A DNA stretch of 64,000 nt from CAWFLT01 sp963816795 (GTDB lineage Bacteria > Acidobacteriota > Vicinamibacteria > Vicinamibacterales > SCN-69-37). Position numbers and translations under genes: made by a program. The notes below the pieces were generated by a model. That model saw nothing but the letters and a program-made list of their open reading frames with translations, was not told the origin of the DNA and ran no database searches. Shown here piece by piece: positions 20,027 through 31,416 of this stretch (positions are counted from its first letter, which is position 1; every line of letters begins with the position of its first letter). The stretch spans positions 248,001 through 312,000 of the forward strand of contig CAWFLT010000014.1 of NCBI GenBank assembly GCA_963816795.1, written 5' to 3'.

Positions 20027-20930
20027 ATGCGGCGAATTGTCGTTTCTCTCCTGGTTTTCTCTGCACTTGTGGCCTCTGTCGCGGCGCAGCAGGCGCCGCC
20101 TCCGGGTGGCGGGCGCGGCGGGCAGACGACGCCCGAGCAGCGTGAGGCCAACGCGAAGCAGGCCTACGACAAGGAAGCGGCGCTGCCTCGTCCGATCGCC
20201 GCGCTCGACAGCGTCTGGATCGAAGAGCTGACCTATCTCGAAGTCCGCGACGCGATGAAGGCGGGCAAGACCACCGCGCTCGTGTTCGCCGGGAGCACCG
20301 AGCAGAACGGTCCGTACCTGGCGGGCGGCAAGCATCAGTACGCGATCAAGCTCGTCGGCGAGACAGATCGCGCGCAAGCTCGGCAACGCGCTCATCGCGC
20401 CGGTGATTGCGCTCGAGGCCGGCAATCCCGAGAACAAGTACCTCGAGTGGGGCTCGCTCTACCTGTCCGCGGAGACCTTCCAGGCCGTCGTCCGCGACAT
20501 CGCGACCAGCCTCAAGAGCCAGGGGTTCAAGCACATCGTGCTCATGGGCGACAGCGGCGGCAACACGGCCGGCATGCGCGCGGTGGCGCAGGATCTGTCC
20601 GCCAAGTGGGCCGGCGCGGCCAGCATCTACTACATCCCCGAGTACTACAACTGGACCAGCAAAGGCGGCGTCCGCGACTTCGTGACGAGCAACGGCATTC
20701 CGGAGAAGATCAACGCCGACGGCATCCACGACGAGTACGGCCTCACCGCCGTCATGATGGCGGCCGACCCGAAACTCGTCCGCCTCGACGAACGTATCGC
20801 CGCCAACAAGACGACGATCAACGGCGTGAGCATTGTGCCGAAAGAAAAGACGATCGAGATGGGCAGGAAGATCGTCGAGTTCCGGGCGAACGTGACGGTC
20901 GAGGCGATCAAGAAGGCGGTCGGGAAATAG
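20027..20930 (+). CDS. Creatininase-family secreted amidohydrolase-like protein (one inserted base)
   Basis: About 300 aa from ATG 20027, with a signal peptide (VVSLLVFSALVASVAAQ). The creatininase fold is seen in WIEELTYLEVRDAMKAG, VFAGSTEQNGPYLAGGKH, GSLYLSAETFQAVVRD and HIVLMGDSGGNTAGM. The family binds two metals and hydrolyses cyclic or linear amides. One inserted A near 20362 breaks the frame; the corrected reading is GEQIARKLGNALIAPVIALE. The usual Glu and His ligands appear as STEQNG and GKH. The start lies 24 nt downstream of the GTGGGG-loop hairpin described above. The substrate is unknown. Confidence 0.82.
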
Positions 20931-21006
20931 CCTGCGCGTCGCCGGCCAGACCTTTCACCACGAAGCTCACGAAGTGCCACGAAGAGTAGTTTCTCCACGC
21001 GGTTGC

Positions 21007-22075
21007 TCACGGCGCGCCAGGTGGCGACGGCGCCAGATAGTGCTGGCGCGCCCGGATCACCAGCGCGGGATCCTTGACCTTCACCGTGATCTCGTGCACT
21101 TTGCCGTCGGGCTTCTGCGGCGTGAATCCCAACAGGTAGAGATAGTGCAGCTCGTTCATGACCGCGGTGAACAGCGTGTTGATGTCCTCGGCCGGCGTGA
21201 GCTGGAGGCGGCCGCCGCCGGTGTCGGACGCCATCTGGTGCACGAGCTGTGGGCCGCGAATCCAGCGCGGATCGTCCACCTTGAGGAAGTCAGAGAGCGG
21301 CGTGCCGCTCTTCAGTTCCAGGAAGTGATGCAGCGTGCACGGCAGCGGCGGGCTGGAGGAGCGGCCGCCACCGCGCATGGCGCCTCTCGCGCTTCCGAAG
21401 CTCATGGTCTGCTGCGGCGGCGTCTTCAGCACAATCTGGGGCCGGAACATGACCGCGTAGACCATCACGTCCTCGGTATTGATGCGGTTCGCGATCGTCG
21501 ACCAGCTCGTCGTGCTGGCGGTGTCACAGCCGTCGGTGAACACGATGACCACGCGCCGGCCGGTTTGCGGCAGCAGATCGGTGATCGCCTGATCCACGGC
21601 GTCGAGGAGGCGCGTCGGGTTACTGAACGACAGCTCCTTCCGGAGCCAGGCCAGCAGCGTGTCCCGATTCGCCGTGAATTCCGGGGCTGAGCGAGATCTT
21701 GGCGCTGAAGACACCGGCTTTGGCGAGGTCGTCGGGTCGTAGCCGGATCACGAACTGCTCGGCCGCCGCAAGCGCGAGATCGATGACGGGCATCATGCTC
21801 GCGCTCATATCCACGAGGGCGACGGCGCGGATGGGCTGCAGGCCGCTCGAGAAGGTCGTGAGGTCCTGGCGCCGGCCGTTGTCGAACACGGTGAAGTCTT
21901 CCCGTGTCAGCGACGTCACCAGCGTCCCGTCGGGATCGAAGACCGTCACCGGCACGGCGACAGTTTCCAACCGGCCGCGGAAGACAGGCTGCTGCGGCTG
22001 CTGGGGGTCCTGCCACGGGGTCAGGATCGCGGCCAGGACAGCCAGCGCGACGACTCGCACAGAGAGGATCGCCAT
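21007..22075 (-). CDS. VWFA-related secreted protein (TIGR03436 type; one inserted base)
   Basis: About 355 aa. A hydrophobic start (MAILSVRVVALAVLAAILTP) is followed by VFDPDGTLVTSLTREDFTVFDNG, the entry of the acidobacterial VWFA-related family. The MIDAS-like motif is ALVDMSASM, and VIVFTDGCDTAS follows. An extra G near 21686 breaks it; the corrected frame reads SLSPEFTANRDTLLAWL. The C-terminus holds LHYLYLLGFTPQKPDGK, typical of these proteins. The start is ATG 22075; an upstream ATG at 22096 is also in frame. It lies downstream of an ADOP permease on the same strand, with a repeat between them. Confidence 0.85.
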
Positions 22076-22137
22076 TGCGGACGCCGTTCCTGTCATTTTG
22101 CGACAACTTGGCCGACTCTGGGGTCCTTTCCACAGGA

Positions 22138-22289
22138 TGACGGGTACTGCAGGTACGACGGGTACGTGGGGTACGACGGGTACGATTGACGGCGCGCCGT
22201 GCCGGCGAACCCCACGTACCCGAGTCGTACCCGAGTACCGTCGTACCCCTGCGTACCCCTCGTACCCGCCGTACCCGTCGTCCCCCCCG
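22138..22289. repeat. GTACCC/GGGTAC repeat forming an imperfect inverted repeat
   Basis: The left part has several GACGGGTAC-type units and the right part the complementary GTACCCGTC/GTACCCCT units, about 20 units in all. The centre is GGCGCGCC-like (22190-22197). The arms can pair imperfectly over about 60 bp. It lies in the 219-bp gap between the ADOP permease stop and the start of the VWFA gene. A short relative with the same GACGGGTACGAC core lies inside the coding region of the outer-membrane barrel gene near 49570-49612. Confidence 0.75.
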
Positions 22290-22294
22290 CGCTG

Positions 22295-24729
22295 TCACTC
22301 CGGCCGCAGCAGCACCATCGGATCAATTTTCGAGGCACGGCGAGCCGGAAGGTAGCTTGCCAGCAGGCCGATCGCGATCATCGACACGGACATGCTGGCG
22401 AACGTCGCCGCGTCAACGGCGGCGACGCCAAAGAGCAGGCTGCCGAGCGCACGCGTGACGCCGAGCTGCCGCGGCGATGCCAATGAGCACGCCGATGAGC
22501 GACGACGCGGCTGCCCTGGGCGACGACCATCCTTCGCACCTGCTCGGCCTGGGCGCCGAGCGCCAGGCGCACGCCAATCTCCCGCGTCCGTTCGGCGACG
22601 ACATACGAGAGGATGCCGTACAGCCCGACCACCCCGAGGATCAGCGCCAGCGCCGACGCGACGCCCAGCGTGAGCATCGTGAACGACACGTCCACCATCG
22701 AGGTGGCGGCGAGTCCAGCCATCGTGTAGACGCGATACATCGGCGCTTCCGGCGCCATCTCTCGCACGATGGCGCGAACCTCGGCCGCGATGGTCTCCGC
22801 GCGCGTCGTCTTGAGCACGTACGCCGGCGACGAGATCACCCAGCTGCGAGGCTCCGGACCGACGAGCGGGTAATACAGCAGCGGATTCGGACGATCCCTG
22901 AAGTTGTTCTGCCGCACGTCGTCGACGACCCCGATGACCGTGTCCCACCCGGACAGCCCGGGCCGCTGCAGCCGCTTGCCGATCGCGTCCTGACCAGGCC
23001 AGAGCAGGGCCGCCGCCGATCGGCTGATGACGACGTGCCGCAGCGACGACAGGTGGTCGTTCGTGTCGAACGAGCGCCCGGCGGCGACGTCGATGCCCAT
23101 GGCCTTGAAGTAGTCACCAGCCGCGAACGTCACCTGCAGGCGCGTTCCGCCGTCGGCCTCGACCGCAGTCCCCTCGGCCCGGAACCGCGCGCTGCCCGTC
23201 CCTTCGTTCAGCGGGATGTTCTCGACCAGCCCCACGGACTCGACGCCCGGCAGCGCCCGGAGCCGGTCCATGAACTGGAGACTGAAACGCGCATAGGCGG
23301 GACCGTCTGGAAGGTGCGGACCCTCCGGCGCGATCTGGAATGTGAACAGGTCCTTGGTCTCGTATCCGGGATCGACGCTGCGGAGCGCCCAGAAGCTGCG
23401 CACGAGCAGGGCCGAGCCGATGAGCAGCACGAGCGCGAGCGCGGTCTGGCCGACGACCAGGCCGTTGCGGGCCCAATGACGCTGGCGCGTCGAACCGCGG
23501 CTGCCGTCGCGGAGGCGCGTGAAGTCCGAGGACGAGGCGCGTAGCGCCGGCAACGCGCCGCAGGCCAGCGCCGACAGCACCGCCGCACCGAGCGTGAACA
23601 GCAGCGTCATCGGCGACATGGCGACGTCACGCAGGCGCGGGATCCCCGCGGGCGCCGCCCGCACGAACCCCTGCAGGGCGAAGTACGCCAGCACCAGCGC
23701 GAGCAGACCCGCGAGCGATGCGACGACGACGACCTCCGACATCTGCACCCGAACGAGCTGGCCGCGGCCGGCGCCAATCGCGCGACGGATCGCAAGGTCC
23801 CGCTGCCGGCCTTCGGCGCGCACGAGGAACAGGTTGGCCACATTGGCGGAGGCAATCAGCAGCACGATCCCGACCGCCGCCAGCAGCACCCACAGCGGCC
23901 GCGCGACGCCGTCCGAGCAGCTCGTCCTCGAGTGGACGGACGACCGCGCGATGCTGGCCAATCAGACGAGCGTAATTGGCCGAGCCGCCGAAGCGTTCCG
24001 GCAACCGACGTCGCGAGCGCGTTGAGCTCGGCCGCCACCGTTTCCGGCGTGGCGCCGGGGACCATGCGCGCCGACGAGCGGCTGGCCGAATCGTCCAGGC
24101 GTGATGCCCTCAGGACGAATCTGACTGGACAGCCAGACCAGGGTCTCGTCGGAGGGAAACCTGAACTCCGGTCCCATGACGCCGACGACGGTGCGGGTCG
24201 AGCCGGCAATGTCGTACGTGCGACCGATCACGCCTTCGTCACCGCCAAACCAGGACATCCACAGCGCGTGGCTGATCACGGCAACACGGTCGTCGTCGGC
24301 GGCGGTCGGCAGACGTCCGCGGAGCGGCCGGGCGCCGAGCGTCGTGAACAGCGAGCTCGTCGGCTGCGACATGCGGATCCGTTCCACCCGATCGCCCGCG
24401 CGCATCGTGGAGGTAAACGAGTTGAAGGTCGAGAGGTCCTCGAGCAGGCGCGCTTGTTCCTTGTACTGCACGAAGAACTCGTTCGCGACGCCGAACTCGC
24501 CTTGCAGATCCGACCCTGGCGCCGAGGCGGAAATGAACAGCAGACGATCCGCGTTCGCGTACGGCAACGGATCGAGCAGGACCTTGTTGACGACGCTGAA
24601 CATGCCGGCGTTCACGCCAATCGCCAGGCCGAGCGTTCCGACCGTCATCGCGGTAAAGCCAGGCGCGCGCCTGAGCGCGCGGACCGCGTGCCGCAGATCG
24701 CGTCGCCATTGATCCAGACTCGAGCGCAT
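22295..24729 (-). CDS. ADOP-type orphan MacB/FtsX double permease (frame-broken)
   Basis: About 810 aa made of two MacB-periplasmic/FtsX units with no ATPase, the acidobacterial duplicated orphan permease layout. It begins LRHAVRALRRAPGFTAMTVG and has LAIGVNAGMFSVVNKVLL. The first FtsX block is VLLAAVGIVLLIASANVANL with EGRQRDLAIRRAIGAGRGQL. The second begins GLVVGQTALALVLLIGSALL, and the C-terminus has ERTREIGVRLALGAQAEQV and ASYLPARRASKIDPM. Frame breaks lie near 23940-24010 and 22470-22500. It is divergent from another ADOP gene 137 bp away. The cargo is unknown; MacB relatives work with outer-membrane and periplasmic partners. Confidence 0.88.
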
Positions 24730-24866
24730 GCCGCCTCCTGTGCCGATTCAGCCCTTGGGCTTTGACGGGCAGAACGAGATGAAGGTTTCTTCTGAGTCTG
24801 CGACCGCAGGTATGATTTGGGCTCGGGACCAACCCTCCTGCCCACATCAACGTCATACCAGCACAA

Positions 24867-27333
24867 ATGTCTGCATTCCTCCAGGATGTTCGTTACGCGA
24901 TCCGCACGCTCCGCCGAAGCGCGGGCTTGACGTTCGTCATCGTCGCCTCGCTGGCGATCGGAATCGGCGCCAACACGGCCATTTTCAGCGTCGTCAGCGC
25001 CCTGTTGCTGAAGCCGCTGCCCTATCCCGAGCCGGATCGTCTGGCGGCGCTCTGGTTGCGCTCACCGGGCATCAACATCCCGCAGGACTGGCCGTCGCCG
25101 GGCCAGTACATCGATATTCAGGCCGAGAATCGATCCTTCGCCGAGATGTCGATCTCGCGCGGGCGTAGCGGGACGTTGCTCGGGCTCGATCAGCCGTATC
25201 GCGTCGAAGTGCTCGAGACGTCAGCCAGCCTCTTCCCGCTGCTGGGTGCCAGGCCGCTCTATGGGCGGCTCCTCCGTCCGGATGAGGACAAACCGGGTCA
25301 GCCGGCCGTGGCGATTCTCAGCCACGGTTTCTGGACGCGGATGTTCGGCGGCGATCCGAGCATCGTCGGCAAGAATCTGACGCTGAACGGCCTCGGCGCG
25401 GGCACGGGCGAGCTCAAGAATCAGTTCGAAGTGGTCGGCGTGCTCGGCCCGGACTTCCTGCTGAACGACGAGATCATGCCCACCGTCGCCAGCATCCGGC
25501 AGATGGACGTCTTCCTGCCGCTGCCGTTCGCCGCGGACGCCGTCACCGCTCGGCGCGGTGACGAGAACTTCAACGTGATGGCGCGCCTGAAGCCGGGCGT
25601 CACGATGGCGCAGGCCGACGAGGATATCGGCGCGATCGCGGCTCGCATTCGCGACAAGGACAAGCGCGACCGGACGTTCACGATCGACGTCGTGCCGCTG
25701 GTCGAATCGGTCGTCGGCGACGTCCGGCGCGCGGTGCTGGTGCTGCTCGGGTCCGTGGCGCTGGTCCTGCTGATCGCGTGCGCGAACGTCGCCAATCTGC
25801 TGCTGACGCGCGCCACCGGCCGGCAGAAAGAAGTCGCGGTCCGCACCGCGCTTGGCGCCGGTTGGCAGCGACTGGTGCGTCAGCTTCTCACCGAGAGTCT
25901 GCTGCTCGGCCTGCTCGGCGGCGCCGCCGGACTGCTGATCGCGAAGGCCGCGTTGTACGTGGTTCGCACGGTCAATCCCGGCAACATTCCGCGTCTCGAC
26001 GCGATCAGCCTCGACGGTACCGGTGCTGGCGTTCACGTTTGGCGTCTCGATCGTCACCGGACTGATCTTCGGCCTGACGCCTGCCGTGCGGGCGGCTCGC
26101 GTGGATCTCAACACCTCGCTCAAGGCCGGCGGCAGGAATACGCAGGGCGACGGCGGTTTTGGCGGCTCACGACGCCGGTTGCGCAGCCTGCTGGTCGTGT
26201 CCGAGGTCGCGCTGTCGCTCATGCTGCTCATCGGTGCCGGCCTGCTGCTGCGCAGTTTCGTGCAAGTTGCAGGACGTTTCGCCAGGGTTCGAGCCCGACG
26301 GCGTCGTCTCGATGCGCCTCGGCGCCAGCGCCCGCCAGTTTTCGAACCGTGACGCTGCGGTCGCCTATTTCCGTGACTTCCACGACCAGATCGCCAGCCT
26401 GCCGGGTGTGACGTTGCGGGGCGCGGTGTCGTCGCTGCCGTTCACGTCGTCGGTGGGCTGGGGATCGATCAACGTCGAAGGCTGGACACCGCAGCCCGGC
26501 CAGGAACTGCAGGTCGATCAGCGCGGCGCCACGACCGACTATTTCCGGACGATGGCGATTCCGCTGGTCCAGGGGCGATTCTTCAGTGACATCGACATGC
26601 CGCAGAACGCGGAGCCGGTGGCGATCATCGACGAGAAGTTCGCGCAGCGCTTCTGGCCCAACGGCGACGCGATCGGCAAACATGTCTGGAACGATCCCAG
26701 CCGCAAGATCAAGATCGTCGGCGTCGTCGGCACGGTCAAGCAGTACGGCCTCGACATCGACGGACGCATTGTCGTCTATCGGCCGAACCGAATGCGGGGT
26801 ATCACGTCGCCCGGACTTCTGGAGATCCGACGACGGTGGCCGCCGCGATCGTTCGGAAGATTCACGAGATCGATCCCACGGTTCCAGTGTTTGACGTGCG
26901 GACGATGTCGGATCGGATGAGCGGCTCACTGGCCCGGCAGCGGTTCGCCACCATCATGTTCGGGGCCTTCGCGGTGTTCGCGCTCGTGTCTGGCGGTCGT
27001 CGGCGTTTACGGCGTCATGTCCTACCTGGTCTCGCAGGGCGCCCACGACATCGGCGTGCGCATGGCCCTCGGCGCGCAGCGCGGCGGGATCGTGATGATG
27101 GTGTTGCGGCAGGGCCTCGAGCTGACGGGCGCCGGTGTGGTCCTCGGACTCGCCGGCGCGCTGGCGCCTGACCCACGTGATGGCCAGCCTGCTTGTTCGG
27201 CGTCAGCACGACCGATGTCATGACGTTCACCACCGTGCCGCTGATCCTGATCGCGAGCGCCGTCGTCGCCAGCTATATTCCGGCGCTGCGCGCGACGCGA
27301 GTGGATCCCGTCGTGGCGTTGCGGGACGAGTGA
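24867..27333 (+). CDS. ADOP-type orphan MacB/FtsX double permease (frame-broken)
   Basis: About 820 aa. It starts MSAFLQDVRYAIRTLRRSAG and has LAIGIGANTAIFSVVSALLL, then a periplasmic MacB-type domain. The FtsX core is VLLGSVALVLLIACANVANL with GRQKEVAVRTALGAGWQRL; the second unit begins LRSLLVVSEVALSLMLLIGA. The end reads MALGAQRGGIV and PALRATRVDPVVALRDE. Five single-base insertions split it, near 26021, 26270, 26815, 26990 and 27170; at 26021, for example, removing a C gives LDGTVLAFTFGVS. It is divergent from the other ADOP gene. No ATPase gene is nearby. Confidence 0.88.
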
Positions 27334-27370
27334 GCATCGCGTCGGGCTCTGCCAGTCTTGCCTTTCGCTT

Positions 27371-28123
27371 TCAGTACGTCGACCGTCCTCCGCTCAGGTC
27401 CCAGACCGCGCCGGTCGAAAACGAGTTCTCCTCAGAGGCGAGCCACGTGACGAGCGACGCCAGTTCATCGACCCGCAGGAACCGCGCCCGCGGGATCTTG
27501 CCGAGCATGAACTGGATGTGCGCCGGACTCACCTGATCGAGGATGCGCGTCTGGGCGACCGCTGGCGTGATGCAGTTGACCGCGATGTTCTCGGCCGCGA
27601 GCTCCTTGCCGAGTGATTTGGTGAGCGCGATGACGCCGGCCTTCGACGCGCTGTAGGCGGACGCCGTCGGGTTCCCTTCCTTGCCCGCGACCGACGCGGT
27701 GATGACAATCCGGCCGTAGTGCTGCCGCAGCATGAACGGCACCACCGCACGGCAACAGTAGAAGGTGCCGGTCAGATTCACCTGGATGACCTGGTCCCAG
27801 TCGTCGACGGGATACTCCCACGTCGGATGGTTCGAGCCGCTGATGCCCGCGTTGGCGACGAGGATGTCGATGCCGGAGAACGCCTCGACGGTCGCGGCCG
27901 CGGCCGCCTGCACCTCGCGGTCATTCCCGATGTCCACGACCACTGTGTGAACCGTGCCGTCCGGTGCGAGCTCGCGCGCCGTGGCCGCGACAAGCGCCGC
28001 GTTTCGATCCCACAGCGACACGCGGGCACCTGATGCGAGGAATCGCTCGGCGATCGCCCGGCCAAACCCCTCAGCCCCGCCCGTGATCACGGCCCGCCGC
28101 CCAATCAAATCGAACCGATTCAT
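27371..28123 (-). CDS. SDR family NAD(P)-dependent oxidoreductase
   Basis: An intact 250-aa Rossmann-fold dehydrogenase. The cofactor motif is ITGGAEGFG (GxxxGxG), an acidic Asp (WDRN) after the second strand points to NAD rather than NADP, and NAGISG follows. The catalytic Tyr and Lys are in YSASKAG. It resembles 3-oxoacyl-ACP reductase-type and sugar-acid dehydrogenase-type SDRs. The substrate is not evident. The sequence ends VWDLSGGRSTY, and it converges with the ADOP gene. It is one of the few unbroken genes in this section. Confidence 0.9.
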   Translation of the reverse strand: MNRFDLIGRRAVITGGAEGFGRAIAERFLASGARVSLWDRNAALVAATARELAPDGTVHTVVVDIGNDREVQAAAAATVEAFSGIDILVANAGISGSNHPTWEYPVDDWDQVIQVNLTGTFYCCRAVVPFMLRQHYGRIVITASVAGKEGNPTASAYSASKAGVIALTKSLGKELAAENIAVNCITPAVAQTRILDQVSPAHIQFMLGKIPRARFLRVDELASLVTWLASEENSFSTGAVWDLSGGRSTY

Positions 28124-28165
28124 GCCCGTCTTTTGCCTTCTGCCTTTGCCTTTTGAGCGCTCTCT

Positions 28166-28639
28166 TTACTCTTTGATCTTTTCGTAGGTCGCGAAGCTCA
28201 CGCTGTCCGGCTTGCCGTCGGCGCCGGGCCGTACGTAGATGATGCCGAGCGTGCTGCCGTCTGGTGTCAGCACGTTCGTGAGCACTTGCGTGATTTGCCC
28301 ATTGCGCCGGTAGACAATCTCGGCGATCCGATCCGTGATCATCCGGACCGCGGCGGTTTCGGAGCTCCGCGTGCCGGTCATCGGCTCCTCTTTGCCGTCG
28401 AAGTTCGTCGTGTACCCCCACTGGGACGCCTGGCCGCTGGCGCTGACGGCATCGATGGTGACGCGCATGCCCCGCTCGCCGAATGGCGCGTAGGTCATGA
28501 TGTTGCTCTGCGGCGCGGGGGCGTCGGACTTCAGCTTCCACCGCCCGAACCGCGGGTTCGCCGTCTGAGCCGACATCATCGCGACCACCGCGGTCGCCGC
28601 GGCAGCAGTGGTCAAGGCGCGAATCAGAGTGAGACGCAT
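28166..28639 (-). CDS. Small secreted protein of unknown function
   Basis: 157 aa from ATG 28639, chosen because GGAGGGC lies 8 nt upstream and the start opens a signal peptide (RALTTAAAATAVVAMMSAQ). The mature part is beta-rich, with FGRWKLKSDAP, YAPFGERGMRVTID and LTPDGSTLGIIYVRPG. I recognise no named domain; such proteins are common beside acidobacterial genes of this type. It starts 25 bp after the kinase stop on the same strand, so the two are probably one transcript. Confidence 0.7.
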   Translation of the reverse strand: MRLTLIRALTTAAAATAVVAMMSAQTANPRFGRWKLKSDAPAPQSNIMTYAPFGERGMRVTIDAVSASGQASQWGYTTNFDGKEEPMTGTRSSETAAVRMITDRIAEIVYRRNGQITQVLTNVLTPDGSTLGIIYVRPGADGKPDSVSFATYEKIKE

Positions 28640-28664
28640 CGTCGTGCCCTCCTGGGTTGGCCAG

Positions 28665-31355
28665 CTATCGGATCTCCACGACCCACACATCACTCTCGTC
28701 CTGGGCGATCGTGAAGTAGAAACGGGCGCCGTCGGTCGCGAACTCGCGCCGCAGCGATGGCCGCGCGGGATCGTCGAAGCGCATCAGGAGCCGCGGCGAG
28801 CCGCCGGTGGCGGGCACCGACCAGATCGAGGCCTCGCGTTCATCGCCAGCGGCCTTGACATAGATCGTCTTCCCGTCCGGCGACCAGATGGCGTACTGCG
28901 CCAGGATGTTGCCCGGACCGTCCAGTTTCGCGATCAACGCCCGATCGTCGCTGCCGTCGGATCCCATCAGCCACACCTCGCCACGACGCGTGTAGACGAT
29001 CGAACGGCCATCTGGCGACCATTTCGGGTCGACCCCGGTGACGGTCGTCAGTTGCCGCGGCGCTCCCCACGGGGCGTCGGGCCGCGCGCGTGTCGTCACG
29101 AACACGTTGTAGAGATCGCCGCCGCGATCGCCGCCAGAAAAGGCGATGCTGTTTCCGTCCGGGCTCCACGATCCGTGCTGCTCCTCGACCGGGGACGTGG
29201 CGACACCGGTCACCCGCGTGCCGTCGGCGGTCACCGACATCACGTCCCGCCGGGTCGCGCCACGAATCGCGTGGAACACGATCTCTTTGCCGTCTGGCGA
29301 CCAGTCGTTGGCGAATTCGTTGGAGGGATCGCGCGTCACCTGCTGCGGCTCGGTCTCACCAATCCGGAGCTTCCAGATATCAGTATTGCCGCTGCGATCT
29401 GAATCGTACGCCAGCCACTGGCCGTCTCGTGACACCGCGATCTTTTCGGTCTTCTCACTGCCAAACGTCACTTGCCTGGCGTCCGCGGTCACCGCGATGC
29501 GCTGCGTCTGGAATCGCGACCGACCAGATGTTGGCGCGAAACGCGAGCGACGAATAAGCGAGCGATTTCCCGTCCTTCGACAAGGAGATACTGTGCGCGT
29601 TCAATCCTGACGTCACCCGTTCCACCGGCGCCTGCGGAGTTCCCCCGATCGCGAGAGCCGGCCCAGATAGACGTCACGGCCCCCGCTACGATTCGAGACG
29701 AACAGCACCCCGCGGCCGTCCGCGGTCCACACGGGGCTGATATCCAGCGTGGCACCGTCGGTCAGCGCCTGGTCCGCGCCGCTCGCGATCGTCACGAGGT
29801 GGATCGCGCTGGTCTCGGTGTTGCCCAGTTGATCTTCCCCCAGCGCGAAGTACGTGCCGCCGCGGACATAGACCAGTCGCAATCCATCGGGCGACCAGCG
29901 CGGAGAGTGCACGCTTTGACCGGTGCTCACGATCTGGCGCGGCGTGCCCCCGGGTTGGGCGACGACGACGTAGATGCCGTCCTGGGCGGCGTACGCAATC
30001 TGGTCGCCGGCCGGCGACCAGGCCGGCGTGAACGCCACCCCATCGTTCGTCGGCGCCAGGAGCACCGTGGGCGTGCCCCCGAGTGCGGGAATCGTGTACA
30101 ACGTGCCGGTCCGGACGGCGGGACGTACGCCGAGGCCCTGCTGTCCGGCTTGAAACACAATGCGCGTGCCGTCGGGCGACCAATCGGGCCGGCGCTGCGA
30201 TTCAGCGACGCCTGGCTCCGTCAGCGCGATCGGACGGCCGCCATCGATCTGACGGACGTAGAGACGACGCTTGCCGGGCGGACCGGCCACGTACGCCAGC
30301 GTGCGACCGTCAGGAGAAATCGCCGGATCCAGTTCGAGACCGGACTCCCGTGTCACGTGCTTCATCGCTCCGACCGACAACGCGGGACCGGCGGACCGGT
30401 TCGTGACAGCCCACCACGCCGGCCAGCGCGATCACCGCCACGGCCACGATCGATCCGACGACGACGGCGCAAGCCGCGTCGCGACTCTGCCGCCGGCCCC
30501 GAACGCGGGCCCGGCGCGCATCGTCGTGAGCGCGGCGAGCAGATCTCCCGTCTGTTGCCAGCGATCCTCCGCGCGTTTCTCGAGGCACTTCATCACGAGC
30601 GCGGCCAGCGCCGGCGGCACGTCTCGGCGCCGGCGGCTGAGCGGCTCGGGCGCTTCTGTCAGATGCGCCGACATGACCGCGGCGGCGGTCGTGGCCTCAA
30701 ATGGCGGTACGCCCGCGAGCATCTCGTAGGCCATCACGCCAAACGTGTAGATGTCGGTCCGGTGATCGAGCTGGCGCTGCCCCCGAATCTGTTCCGGAGA
30801 CATGTACGCCGGTGTCCCGACCACCGCCACGGTCGCCGTCATCGTCCGATCGACCGCCTCGGCCCCCTCGAATGCGCGGGCAATGCCGAAGTCCGCAAGG
30901 AAGGCGTGAGATCCGGAGAGCAGGACATTGTCGGGCTTGATGTCGCGATGGATCACGCCCTGAGCGTGCGCGTGGGCAAGCCCGTCGGCCACCTCCCGCA
31001 GAATCTGCAGGGCCTCGCCCACCGGCAGCGGACCGGACCGGCGGATCCGCGCACGCAGCGATTCGCCGTCGATGTACGGCATGACGTAGAACAGGGTGTC
31101 GGCGGCGGCTCCCGAGTCGAAGAGCGGCAGGATGTGCGGATGCTTGAGGTTTGCCGTCGTGCGGATTTCCTGGACGAAGCGCTCCCCGCCGACCGCGGCC
31201 ACCACGTCGGCGTTCATGACCTTGAGCGCGACCTGACGATCGTGGCGGAGATCGCGCGCCAGGTAGACGGTGGCCATGCCGCCAGCGCCCAACTCGCGCT
31301 CGATGCGGTAGCGGCCGGCGAGCGAGGTGGACAACTGTTCCTGGACCACGGACAT
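28665..31355 (-). CDS. Ser/Thr protein kinase with WD40-like (PD40) propeller (frame-broken)
   Basis: About 895 aa. The N-terminal kinase domain has GAGGMATVYLA (Gly loop), VALKVM, HRDIKPDN, DFGIA and MSPEQ. It phosphorylates Ser/Thr, by family. After a membrane helix near VVGSIVAVAVIALAGVV come propeller repeats: DPAISPDGRTLAYV, PDWSPDGTRIVFQ, NDWSPDGKEIVFH, PKWSPDGRSIVYT and AIWSPDGKTIYVK. The kinase is probably cytoplasmic and the propeller periplasmic, as in similar bacterial kinases. Three frame breaks lie near 30430, 30370 and 29500-29620. ATG 31355 is chosen because the kinase begins 15 residues later. A ligand sensed by the propeller would be an inference. Confidence 0.88.
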
Positions 31356-31416
31356 CGTTGCGTCAGAGCATACTCCCGCCCTTGCGCTGGGGGCCGCCGG
31401 CGACGAAAATCTCCGC

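Noticed and set aside
22138..22289. CRISPR array or transposon end
   Set aside because: The units are only about 9-10 bp with no spacers, and no transposase or cas gene is near.
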